From JAOAIV01 sp038849555 (GTDB lineage Archaea > Thermoproteota > Bathyarchaeia > Bathyarchaeales > Bathycorpusculaceae), in NCBI GenBank assembly GCA_038849555.1, contig JAWCMT010000001.1, positions 62,001 to 126,000 of the forward strand: DNA of 64,000 nucleotides, read 5' to 3'. Shown piece after piece: positions 8,999 through 17,393 of this stretch (the first letter of the stretch is position 1; every line of letters begins with the position of its first letter). The notes under the pieces are model-generated. The model was not told the DNA's origin, searched no databases, and saw only the letters and a program-made list of their open reading frames with translations. A program made the translations under genes and the position numbers.

Positions 8999-10054
8999 TC
9001 ACATCGGATGGAATCCTGTGCTTTTGAGGCCGGTTGTTTCATCTATACCCATCAGAATGTTTAGGCATTGGACACCTTGACCTGAAGCTCCCTTCACCAT
9101 GTTATCCATCGCCGAGAAAAGGATAAGCCGATTTGCATGCTCATCGATTTCGAAGCCAACGTCGCAGAAGTTCGTGCCCACCGTGACTTTTGGGTCTGGT
9201 AGCTGATAAAGCCCTTTTTGGTATTTTACTAAGCGGATAAATGGCTCGGTGCCATACATTCCTCGGAGTGCCCGCCAAACATCCTTAGCGGTTAATGGTT
9301 GCTTGGGGAAAGTGTGGATGGTGGCAAGTATGCCGCGCACCATGTTCACGGCATGCGGCGTAAAGGAAATCTTTACTTGCTCACTGCTCAACGCGTTTAA
9401 TTCCTGTTCCACTTCGGCGATGTGCCGGTGCCCAACAACCTTGTAGGGTCTTACGCCGCCGAAACGTTCAGGATGATGCGAAGCAACTGTGGGTTTGCTG
9501 CCGCCGCCGGAAGAACCGACCTTTATGTCTACGACGATTTTATCTTTATCAATCAAGCCAGCCTTTACTATGGGGGCTAAAGCTAAAATGGCGGCGGTAG
9601 CCTCGCAGCCTGGACATGCGACAAGCTGCGCTTTTTTGATTTCTTCCCGATGCAGCTCTGGCAGACCGTACACGGCTTCTTTAAGCATTTCAGGATGCGC
9701 ATGCTTCCAGCCGTAGTAAGTTTCGTAGTCCGCGGGGTTTTTCAGTCGGAAGTCGGCGCTCATGTCGATTACTTTTAGTCCTGCCTCTAGAAGTTTGGGA
9801 ACAAGATTTACTGAACCGCCGTGAGGTGTAGCCGTAAACACTACGTCGCAGTTTTTCCGGAGTTCCGCTATATCTTGAGGCACAAACTTTAGTTGTGTTA
9901 GTCCACGGAGGTTCGGATGCACGTTAAAGATGTATTCGCCTACGCTCTGGCGGGAAGTAACCATTGTAACTTCCACTTCTGGATGGAGCAGCAACAGGCG
10001 TAGTAGTTCTCCGCCGACGTATCCTGTTCCACCAATTATTCCTATTCTAAACAT
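8999..10054 (-). CDS. lysY: [LysW]-aminoadipyl/glutamyl phosphate reductase
   Basis: An ArgC-like dehydrogenase that reduces the LysW-bound acyl phosphate to a semialdehyde with NADPH. The N-terminal Rossmann motif is IGGTGYVGGELLRLLLLHPE. The catalytic cysteine sits in VACPGCEATAAILAL at about residue 148, the glycine-rich SSGGGSKPT block follows, and PHAVNMVRGILATIHTF lies near 235. Its 351 aa is typical. Start ATG behind a GGTGAAG-type ribosome site in the 24-nt gap after lysX. Confidence 0.93.
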   Translation of the reverse strand: MFRIGIIGGTGYVGGELLRLLLLHPEVEVTMVTSRQSVGEYIFNVHPNLRGLTQLKFVPQDIAELRKNCDVVFTATPHGGSVNLVPKLLEAGLKVIDMSADFRLKNPADYETYYGWKHAHPEMLKEAVYGLPELHREEIKKAQLVACPGCEATAAILALAPIVKAGLIDKDKIVVDIKVGSSGGGSKPTVASHHPERFGGVRPYKVVGHRHIAEVEQELNALSSEQVKISFTPHAVNMVRGILATIHTFPKQPLTAKDVWRALRGMYGTEPFIRLVKYQKGLYQLPDPKVTVGTNFCDVGFEIDEHANRLILFSAMDNMVKGASGQGVQCLNILMGIDETTGLKSTGFHPM

Positions 10055-10078
10055 TTCTTCACCTTCATGTTACCTTGA

Positions 10079-11257
10079 CTAGATTAGGCTTTGCGCGCAC
10101 TTTAGCAGTGGCACCGCCACGTTCATGCCGGCTATTAGCCGCGTGTGCTCCCAGAATTCTGGGCAAGAGTTGGCCTCATGGAAGACCACGCGATCCTTGT
10201 TTTTCTCGAGGCTTTCTTCGATTATACTTTTAATTTTCTCGTATGGCTTGGTGCTCTTGTAACGCTGAAACGCCTCTTCCAAAGATCTGTTCCAGCTTTG
10301 GAAGTCTCTAAGCCGAGTATCATCCTGCTTGACTACACGCACTTTTTCATACTCTTCTTCTGCTTTTTTAAGCTCGGAAATAAGCGTCGTATCATCCACG
10401 GTTTTGTTTTCGCCGACGTTAATCATGGCGTCCAACGCTAAAACCCATGCTTCAGCATTCTTCCCAAGAGCTTGACCGCATTTTACGGCTAACTCTCTAA
10501 TGCTAAGGGGGATTCGTGCATCGAAGACAGTGTTGCCCAAGTAGGTGTTTGTTCGGAAGTCTCTGAAGCCGCCTCTTGCTAAAGCCACGGGATGACAAAC
10601 TGGCGCTTTAGCCTTTTCTTTTGAAACGATTATCCGCAAGTCGTAAAACCACTTTTGAATTAGCTCCTGCCCGACTATGCCCACAGGATTTATTATTGAC
10701 GGCTTTATTTCTTGGATGCTACCCAGGAGCTGCTCGCGATTTTTGGACAGCACCATACCTTTCCCATGTGTTCCTGCATCAGGTTTTATCACAATGCCTT
10801 CGTCGAGGACAAACTCGTTCTGCAGCAGTTCAGCGATGTCCCTTTCGTTGTGGATTAAACTACCATTTTTTAAAGTGTCAACTGCGTCGCAAGGAACGTA
10901 AACGGTTTTGGGAATGGGAATCCCTTCAGCCCAGAAATGCAGCAAAGTTCGCAGTTTACTGTAGCATATAAATTCAATCTGGCTTGAGTTTATTATTTTC
11001 TTGCCAAGCATCTCCATGAAGTAGCCGGCTTGCAATCGACGGTTTTTGCTTTGCGCCCTATTCAGCACCACAGCTGCACTTTTGACTGCGCTGGTGTAGT
11101 CTTTGCCCTTAGTTTTCGCTGTAAAGCCCATTTTGCCTATGGTTAGTGCGATTTTGCGGAACGGCAGGAAAACCACATCGATACCCAAGTCTTGGGCAGT
11201 GAGCTTTATTCCTATTTCATCGGTTTCTGAACGTTCATAAAGAAGCGCGATACTCAT
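10079..11257 (-). CDS. lysX: LysX-type ATP-grasp ligase with a large insert
   Basis: It links aminoadipate and/or glutamate to the C-terminal glutamate of LysW with ATP. ATP-grasp signs are VIKPDAGTHGKGMVL (about 160), QELIQKWFYDLRIIV (about 198), FRTNTYLGN, and the metal-binding end EANSCPEF. The start at MSIALLYERSETDE was chosen because LysX proteins begin that way; six residues upstream are in frame. At 392 aa it is about 110 longer than ordinary LysX. Most of the excess is a charged, helical insert of roughly 85 residues (about 280-362) between ALDAMI and HEANSCPEF. It lies between lysW and lysY in the expected order, so the function is not in doubt, but the insert is unusual. Confidence 0.88.
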   Translation of the reverse strand: MSIALLYERSETDEIGIKLTAQDLGIDVVFLPFRKIALTIGKMGFTAKTKGKDYTSAVKSAAVVLNRAQSKNRRLQAGYFMEMLGKKIINSSQIEFICYSKLRTLLHFWAEGIPIPKTVYVPCDAVDTLKNGSLIHNERDIAELLQNEFVLDEGIVIKPDAGTHGKGMVLSKNREQLLGSIQEIKPSIINPVGIVGQELIQKWFYDLRIIVSKEKAKAPVCHPVALARGGFRDFRTNTYLGNTVFDARIPLSIRELAVKCGQALGKNAEAWVLALDAMINVGENKTVDDTTLISELKKAEEEYEKVRVVKQDDTRLRDFQSWNRSLEEAFQRYKSTKPYEKIKSIIEESLEKNKDRVVFHEANSCPEFWEHTRLIAGMNVAVPLLKCAQSLI

Positions 11258-11338
11258 TGATTGCCGGCATCCCATGAAAAAGTTGGTTATTAAAAAACTT
11301 GAGAGATAAGTTCATTTTCACGCTTAGAGGTGAAGATT

Positions 11339-11515
11339 TTATTCGCCCCAGTCTTCTCCTTCCATCGTTAGTTCTTGAAGGTCGACGCATCCGCCTTTTA
11401 TCTGCTTCACTTCAAGCTCAAGCCCGCAACTTGGGCAGCTCAGTATTTCGCCTGTCTCCGTATCTGATGGCACGTCAAGCTCGGCGTCGCAATCTGGGCA
11501 TCTAGTCTTGTACAT
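11339..11515 (-). CDS. lysW: LysW amino-group carrier protein
   Basis: A 58-residue acidic zinc-ribbon carrier whose C-terminal glutamate holds the growing amino acid by an isopeptide bond. It has CPDCD and CPSCG pairs and ends in the invariant EDWGE. The start is the ATG at 11515, behind GAGGTGA; an in-frame upstream extension to 11560 simply translates this ribosome site (EVKV) and is rejected. First gene of the leftward lysW-X-Y-Z-J-K operon. An AT-rich stretch (AATAAATAAAA, about 11572-11584) and the argG-like element at 11614-11640 lie upstream. Confidence 0.95.
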   Translation of the reverse strand: MYKTRCPDCDAELDVPSDTETGEILSCPSCGLELEVKQIKGGCVDLQELTMEGEDWGE

Positions 11516-11613
11516 TACCTTCACCTCTTGGGGGTTTGTATGTGCGTTTTGCTTAATCATTTGCTTATCACATTTTATTTATTGGAAATGTCATCTTCAT
11601 TTGCACGTCCTTC

Positions 11614-11640
11614 TTTTAAATGTTGCGACTTATTTGTAAC
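11614..11640 (-). promoter_or_regulatory. element shared with the argG upstream region
   Basis: TTTTAAATGTTGCGACTT followed by ATTTGTAAC on the plus strand matches 22 of 27 positions of the element at 1382-1408. Here it lies between lysW and the divergent Lrp-type gene. Read toward lysW it is AAGTCGCAA plus a TTTAAAA box. It is a candidate operator/promoter coordinating the Arg and LysW operons. Confidence 0.5.
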
Positions 11641-11815
11641 ACATTACGCTGCTAATGTTCCATTTAGAACAAGGAACAAGGCTTTGCATGCTCATTGTTT
11701 TCCGAAAAACGACACGGAAACCGCAAACCATAACAGAAAACCGCAGCAACCATACGAAGCTGAATGCAGAAACCGTTAAATTTCTCACAGCACACAAACA
11801 CGTAGGGAACACCTG

Positions 11816-12226
11816 ATGGACGACAAAGACAGGCAAATACTACAACTTCTCAAGCAAGACAGCCGCGCCGGCTACGCAGCCATTGGCAAGCAGGTAGGCC
11901 TATCAGAAGGCGCGGTTAGAAAAAGAATCAAAGAGCTGGTACATGCTGGCGTAATAAGAAAGTTCACAGTTAAAATCGGCGTAGCAGAAGGCGCAGAAGC
12001 AATCACGCTGCTGGCCACGGATCCAGCTTTGCCAACACAAGAAGTCTCTAAGAAAATACGCGAGATCCCAAACGTTGAAACCGTCTACGAAGTAACAGGC
12101 GAATACGACATTGTCGCAGTCATCAGCGGAATGAACGTAGTCGAAGTCAACGAGTGCGTAGAAAAAATCCGCAGAGTAGAAGGCATAATGAAGACCAACA
12201 CCATGATAGTACTGCGCAACTGGTAA
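11816..12226 (+). CDS. Lrp/AsnC-family transcription regulator (LysM-like)
   Basis: A 136-aa feast/famine regulator. The N-terminal helix-turn-helix (DDKDRQILQLLKQDSRAGYA, then LSEGAVRKRIKELVHAGVI) is followed by a RAM/ACT-like ligand domain (about 65-136) with the usual VTGEYDIVAVI and IMKTNTMIVL strands. It is divergent from lysW, the arrangement seen for LysM next to lysW in Sulfolobales. Control of the lysW operon by lysine or a related amino acid is therefore a good inference. TTAAATTT at 11777-11784 is a plausible TATA box 32 nt before the ATG. Confidence 0.9.
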   Translation: MDDKDRQILQLLKQDSRAGYAAIGKQVGLSEGAVRKRIKELVHAGVIRKFTVKIGVAEGAEAITLLATDPALPTQEVSKKIREIPNVETVYEVTGEYDIVAVISGMNVVEVNECVEKIRRVEGIMKTNTMIVLRNW

Positions 12227-12589
12227 ACAAAACGCAGCTGAGGCATCACGATAATTGCGTTTTAACGGTTAACCAGCGCAAAAAATAAACACATGCAGAT
12301 AGCAAAAGACAAAATAGTCGCTTACAACTTCGCACCCGCAATAAATTTACAATAATTCTTTGCAAATTTATAGATAATATTTTACAAAATTGTCCAATCT
12401 TATTTTTAATGGCTTTTGCAGTTGCCAACAGTTACTTTAAGCACAAGAATATTATTTCTTGCAGCATGGTACTATTGTAGCTTCAGCTACGGCTACGGAT
12501 AATGCAGCAACGATTATGATGTATGGCGCAGTGAACACCATTGCTAACTTGTTGCTTTATCGTGAAATGAGAATTTAAAAGACGTATGG
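12227..12589. other. AT-rich intergenic region without a clear gene
   Basis: About 360 bp, very AT-rich around 12340-12420. An open stretch near 12440-12578 on the plus strand ends TIMMYGAVNTIANLLLYREMRI but has no good start or ribosome site. It could be a tiny membrane peptide or a remnant. No RNA gene was recognised. Confidence 0.4.
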
Positions 12590-13075
12590 TTAGCCGCCTG
12601 GGGCTCCATGGAAAGGCGCGTTTTCCCATAGCAGTTGCCACCAGTCTTCCTCGGTTATAGTTTCTGCCTTAACAATTATCTCTAGAATTGTTTTCAGCAG
12701 AGCATGATGCCGCTTCTCGTCCACTAAAATGGATTCCAAGAGAAACTTGACCTTACTGTTCTCGATAGCAGGAAGTATTTTCTCGATTTTCTTAATAAGT
12801 TCCGACTCCAGCTTGATATGCTTCTCCACAAGTGCCCTTTGCGCATCAAGATTCTCCTGAGTTAACGCCTGAGAAACCGCCGTCAAAAAGGTAAGTGCTG
12901 ACTCATAAAGATCCGCGTGCTTCATGGAGTCGAAGGCGATGCCTTTCAAAACGCTTGTCACAGCAGGGTTCTTAATGCCAACAACACCTTTATTCAGAGA
13001 ATCAACAATTTCCTTCTCAACAGCTATCTGCCGCTTTATGAACTCAACCAATTCATTATCTTGGTTTCGGCTCAT
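12590..13075 (-). CDS. ferritin-like di-iron protein
   Basis: A 161-residue four-helix protein of the ferritin/rubrerythrin type. Candidate iron ligands come in the expected order: Glu in RQIAVEKEIVDSL, Glu/His in FDSMKHADLYE, Glu in KHIKLESELIKKI and the paired VDEKRHHALL. There is no rubredoxin domain. It shares direction with the flavodoxin upstream (13096-13539, 20-nt spacing), so the pair may handle oxidative stress or iron redox. A TCTAGAGGGAGG-type ribosome site precedes the ATG. The substrate is unknown. Confidence 0.72.
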   Translation of the reverse strand: MSRNQDNELVEFIKRQIAVEKEIVDSLNKGVVGIKNPAVTSVLKGIAFDSMKHADLYESALTFLTAVSQALTQENLDAQRALVEKHIKLESELIKKIEKILPAIENSKVKFLLESILVDEKRHHALLKTILEIIVKAETITEEDWWQLLWENAPFHGAPGG

Positions 13076-13095
13076 TTTCCTCCCTCTAGAATAAG

Positions 13096-13539
13096 CTAAG
13101 CTTGTTGCATAAGGGCTACGGCAACTTGCCGCCCAAGCTCACGGCACATGCTCAACGCTTTCTCGTCAGGCGCATACTTAACAAGCAACGGCGGCTCAAT
13201 CACTTGCATTTCAAACTTGTTCTTCATAATTTCAAGAAGCAACTTTGGAGCTTCACCGCTCCAACCGTAAGAGCCGAAAGCGGCGCCTATTTTCCCCTTT
13301 AGGTTTATGCCCTTTACCGCTGCTTCTTCGAACAGTTTCTTCATATCCATTGGCATGTCATGATGATACGTTGGCGCGCCCAGCAGTATAGCGTCAAATT
13401 TTGCCAAGTCTTCAGCGTCAACATGATAACTCAACTCCACTTCTGTGTTGCCAGGGTTTTTTGCGCCTTCAGCCACGGCTTTAGCCATTTTCTCCGTGTT
13501 CCCACTGCGGCTGTAATATAGGACAAGAATTTTCGACAT
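13096..13539 (-). CDS. flavodoxin / NAD(P)H:quinone-type flavoprotein
   Basis: A 147-aa FMN-binding electron carrier. The phosphate-binding loop YYSRSGNTEKMAKAVAEG follows the first strand. LLGAPTYHHDMPMDMKKLF is the second FMN loop and AAFGSYGWSGEAPKLL the third, the same layout as short-chain flavodoxins and the flavodoxin half of FprA/WrbA proteins. It stands first in a probable two-gene operon with the ferritin-like protein. Confidence 0.88.
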   Translation of the reverse strand: MSKILVLYYSRSGNTEKMAKAVAEGAKNPGNTEVELSYHVDAEDLAKFDAILLGAPTYHHDMPMDMKKLFEEAAVKGINLKGKIGAAFGSYGWSGEAPKLLLEIMKNKFEMQVIEPPLLVKYAPDEKALSMCRELGRQVAVALMQQA

Positions 13540-13726
13540 AAAAATTCACCATTTAAATATAATTTGGCATCCAAACCATATGAACTTTGTGCAAACTAGC
13601 ACGTAAATCGTGGTTTTCGGTGCCATAGTCTAATTCTTCTATGTTTTTACACGCAATATTCTTAAGTTTGAAACATAGGTTAAGTGCGACAAAAAACTGT
13701 TTGCCTTAGAAAGGAGAAGGCTCCTA

Positions 13727-15138
13727 ATGGAAACGCTAAAAGTTAAAAAACATTGATTCTTAGCTGCGCGGTACTCCTACTTCACTTAACAATTTTTGCT
13801 GCTGTTAGTCAAGCTTACGCTACAATTCCCTTAGGACCGCTAGATGTCGAAGCGGATGTTGGCTCAATACACTTACGAGGAGAAATAGCTGACTTCTACA
13901 TCCTAGTTTCCTTATCAGGCGCGCCTATAGACGCCACGTTAACCGCTGACCTGTATTATGAAGGGAAGCTGAACGCCAACTTAACTGGCTTAATTCAACC
14001 AGTTGCTACAGGACTATATAGGATACCTTACACAATCCCGTATGACGCTTCGGCAGGCACATACGCGTTAGTTGTAAACGCTTACAGCGATTCTGCTACA
14101 GGAGCCACGTTAAAAACCTTCTTACTAAGCCAGACTCTGACAGGTTGGAGCGCGTGGCTGACCGACATACAGAACAACATAGTAACCATCAAAACGGATG
14201 TTAACACGATTAAAGTATCTTTGGATACCGTAAACGCGAGGATAACCAGCATAGAAGGCGACATCGTTACGATTCAGACAGACATGGGCAGCATCAAAAC
14301 GGACATAGCCACAATAGGGTTAACACTAAGCAGCATCTCCGGCGATATAGCAATCATAAACACGGCTATAGGTAGCATCCAAGGAAGTATAACCTCAATT
14401 CAAGGCAGCATAATGACAATCAACACTAACGTGGGCCTAATCCAAGTAGATATCGGCAACTTAAACGCTACGTTGACAAGCATTCAAAATTCACTTGTGA
14501 CAATTGGCACCGCAGTTGGCACCATAGAAACAACCGTGAACAACATTGAACTCGGCATCACACAAATTGAGGGGAGCACCGTGTATATTGGCACGATTTT
14601 CGGTGACTTACACGGCACTTTAAACACAATCGAAGGAGACATAGCCACCATAAACACCAACATAGGCACACTCCAAACAGACATAAGCTCATTAAACGCT
14701 ACTTTAAAGGAAATTAAAAGCTCAATCGCGACAATCGAAACCAATGTAGGTCAGATGCAGCTTTCTCTGACTCAGATAAACGCGAAACTTGTTGAATTAG
14801 ACGGAAATGTCGCAACAATAAAAACAGACTTAGGTGAAATTAAAACATCTATAACCGACATCCAGCTAAAAGTGACAGGAATAAAAGGCGACACAGCAAC
14901 CATAAGCACCAGACTTGGCGCCTTAACAGGCGCAGTAACTGAAATTCAAGGAGACATAGCCACAATTAAAACTGATATCGGCGAAGTCAAAGCCATATTA
15001 CGTGACATGCAAAACCGCGGAGAAGAGAGCACTAGCACCACTTCGCTCTGGTTAGTTCTCGCCGTGATCGCCGGCATCGTGGCATTTACTGCTGTGATTC
15101 TGTTTCTGAGGAAACGTGGAAAAAGTAAAGTAGCTTAA
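13727..15138 (+). CDS. surface coiled-coil stalk protein, apparent frameshift in signal peptide
   Basis: A secreted or anchored protein of about 470 aa. The ATG at 13727 has an excellent ribosome site (AAAGGAGAAGG) but hits TGA after nine codons. The run of six A at 13745-13750 is one base short, or needs a -1 slip. With the slip the N-terminus reads METLKVKKTLILSCAVLL, a perfect signal peptide. After a beta-rich domain (about 35-135) comes a run of some 290 residues built from repeats such as GDIATIKTDIGEI, predicted to be a long coiled-coil or beta-stalk. Then follow a Ser/Thr linker, one membrane helix and a basic tail (FLRKRGKSKVA). Function unknown; architecture suggests a cell-surface fibre. 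Conceptual translation without the slip starts at TTG 13753. Confidence 0.75.
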
Positions 15139-15156
15139 GCGGCTGCAGCGTCCTTG

Positions 15157-15825
15157 CTAAGAAGGGAGCAAATCGCAGTAGTAGAAGCGTTTATCTCTCA
15201 GCACTATCTCGCCTTTCTTGAAGGCTACTTTCTCTTGGAATATGGGGCCGTCATAAACGAATGAGTGGAATTCGCCGTTTTCTCCGCATGGATCCACATT
15301 GGCTGGGAGATCTGCCAAGAACTGATGGTCATAGTTTCTTCCGGCAAAGTCTCTGCTGATAGTTGCTGAATCGACAGACGTAACTACTGCTTTGAATCCG
15401 AGCTTTAGTAACTTCAACGGAAGCAACTTTGTATCTCTTCCCCATAAAGGAAAAATCGCCTTCAGTCCAGCTTTCTCCAAGAGGTTCTCACGGTATTTGC
15501 GCACGTCAGCTAGAAAAATGTCGCCGAACACCACAGCGCCGACGCCCCTGTCTCGATGCCGCATAAGCGCTTTCAGCAACTCGCTTTCATACTCTGCATT
15601 AGAGGCGCCTTTAGGAATAAACATTTCTTCAAGCGGGATGCGCAGAGCTTTTGCTTGTTGCTCCAGCAGAACGCGACGCACGCCATGAATACTTACTCGA
15701 TCATAATCCCTCGTAAATGTTGTCAAGAGCGCTGTTACCTCGTAGCCGCCTGAATTCAGAATCTCGTAAAGCGCAAGAGCGCTGTCTTTGCCGCCGCTCC
15801 ACGCCACAACCACTCTTTCCCGCAT
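15157..15825 (-). CDS. Dph6-like diphthine-ammonia ligase / PP-loop ATPase
   Basis: An adenine nucleotide alpha-hydrolase of the Dph6 (MJ0570-related) family, which amidates diphthine on elongation factor 2. The PP-loop VVAWSGGKDSALALYE is near the N-terminus. GVGAVVFGDIFLADVRKYRE and the C-terminal NVDPCGENGEFHSFVYDGP are the two most diagnostic blocks. The 222-aa length is normal for archaea. The ATG at 15825 was preferred; an in-frame GTG at 15837 adds four residues. It stands alone, convergent with the stalk gene. Confidence 0.87.
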   Translation of the reverse strand: MRERVVVAWSGGKDSALALYEILNSGGYEVTALLTTFTRDYDRVSIHGVRRVLLEQQAKALRIPLEEMFIPKGASNAEYESELLKALMRHRDRGVGAVVFGDIFLADVRKYRENLLEKAGLKAIFPLWGRDTKLLPLKLLKLGFKAVVTSVDSATISRDFAGRNYDHQFLADLPANVDPCGENGEFHSFVYDGPIFQEKVAFKKGEIVLRDKRFYYCDLLPS

Positions 15826-15911
15826 CCAGACAACCACGCCTTTCTGACACCCAATGTATTATGGGCTAGTTTAAATATTTCAGAGCCGCCATCTAATACC
15901 ACTGGTTAAAA

Positions 15912-17393
15912 ATGAAAGTGCTCCTCATTAATCCCCCGCAGACCTTTTATCCCGGTTCTGATCCGCCTGCAGGCAACCTTCCCCTAGGGTTGATGTATAT
16001 AGCCGCCGTTCTTGACAAGGCAGGATATAAGGTGGAGATTTTAGATGCCTTCATGACGGGCGCAGTGTTCAGAAAAATGGGTGACGCAACTGTTGTTGGC
16101 ATGCCCTATGAGGCGATAAAAGAGGAAATTCGCAGTAGAAAGCCTGACATTGTTGGCATAGCAAACCCTTTCACAGCCCAAGTTGAGCATGCCATCAGAG
16201 TTGCTGAAACCGCGAAAGAGGTAAACCCGGACATTTTAACGGTGGTGGGCGGCCCTCATGTTTCCGCAGTGCCCCTGCAGTTTATGGAAGAGGCGCGAAG
16301 CGTGGACATCGCCGTCGTCGGCGAAGGCGAATACACTATGCCTGAAATCGTTCAGTTCTATGCGGGAACCAGAAAAATAAGCGATGTGAAGGGTATAGTT
16401 TACCGTGAGAACGGCAAGGTAAAGCAGAATCCGGTGAGGCCATTCATTAAGAACTTGGATGAGCTTCCATATCCGGCGTATCACTTAGTGAACATGGAGC
16501 AGTATCTTAACCCAAGCAGAATAGAGTATCGCAGCTTTAAGGATAGAGCGATATCCATGGTAACCAGTAGAGGATGCCCGTTTAACTGCAACTTCTGTGC
16601 TGTTCACTTGCACATGGGGCGCGCGTTCAGAGCGCACTCAGCAGGCTACGTTGTGGATCACATAGCGTACGTGGTTGACAAGTACAGGGTTAAAACCATC
16701 TTTTTTGAGGATGATAATTTAACGTTTGACCTGAAAAGGTTTGAGGAGATCTGCGACAAAATAATTGAGCGGGGCATCAGGTTCAAGTGGGAAACGCCAA
16801 ATGGCATAAGAGCGGATTATTTAACGTTTGAGCTTTTGAAGAAGATGAAGCGGTCTGGTTGTCGAAGCGTCTTCTTCGGCATCGAGTCTGGCGATCAGTA
16901 CATTCTGGATAATGTTATTGATAAGCGTCTTGATTTGAAGAAAGTGATTGAAGTTGCCAAAATGTGTAAGTCGGTGGGGATAAGCACCGCCGCCTTCTAC
17001 ATTATCGGTTTTCCCGGCGAGAAGAAGGAGCACATGCTGAGGACTGTGAAGCTTGCGCTTAGACTTAAGCGCGAATATGACGTGGGCATGCTGCTTCATG
17101 TGGCAACGCCCTCGCTGGGCACCCGGCTCCATCGGGAATGCGTGGAGAAAGGCTACATTGAGAGGGATTTGACGCCGCGTGCCTTCGCCGAGGTGAGGCA
17201 GACATGGGGGATGCCGCTGATAAGAACCGAGGACTTCACGCCCGCCGAGGTAAAAGCTATAGCAGCCACGGCCGTTAAGCAGTACAAGCGGTTGCTGCTG
17301 ATTAATTACTTCAAGTATCCGGGGAAAACGTTGAGGACTGTGCTGGATCAGCCGAAGCTTATCTGGAAATTCATTCAGAATTTGAAGACTTGA
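15912..17393 (+). CDS. B12-binding radical SAM protein
   Basis: A 493-aa protein. The N-terminal cobalamin-binding-like domain (about 1-140; starts KVLLINPPQTFYPGSDPPAG) includes VVGGPHVSAVPLQFM and DIAVVGEGEYTMPEIV. It is followed by a radical SAM core with the cluster motif CPFNCNFC at about residue 222 and GIESGDQYILDNVIDKR downstream. Such proteins do methylations or rearrangements in lipid, cofactor or antibiotic routes. The substrate cannot be told from sequence and the neighbours give no hint. The last 23 bases overlap the convergent Kelch gene. Confidence 0.85.
   Translation: MKVLLINPPQTFYPGSDPPAGNLPLGLMYIAAVLDKAGYKVEILDAFMTGAVFRKMGDATVVGMPYEAIKEEIRSRKPDIVGIANPFTAQVEHAIRVAETAKEVNPDILTVVGGPHVSAVPLQFMEEARSVDIAVVGEGEYTMPEIVQFYAGTRKISDVKGIVYRENGKVKQNPVRPFIKNLDELPYPAYHLVNMEQYLNPSRIEYRSFKDRAISMVTSRGCPFNCNFCAVHLHMGRAFRAHSAGYVVDHIAYVVDKYRVKTIFFEDDNLTFDLKRFEEICDKIIERGIRFKWETPNGIRADYLTFELLKKMKRSGCRSVFFGIESGDQYILDNVIDKRLDLKKVIEVAKMCKSVGISTAAFYIIGFPGEKKEHMLRTVKLALRLKREYDVGMLLHVATPSLGTRLHRECVEKGYIERDLTPRAFAEVRQTWGMPLIRTEDFTPAEVKAIAATAVKQYKRLLLINYFKYPGKTLRTVLDQPKLIWKFIQNLKT

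Noticed and set aside
12246..12428. 60-codon minus-strand frame in the AT-rich gap
   Set aside because: No ribosome site, biased composition from AT-rich DNA, no recognisable features.
14160..15005. Possible CRISPR or DNA tandem array
   Set aside because: The repetition is at the protein level, degenerate at DNA level, in frame, and without constant spacer lengths.
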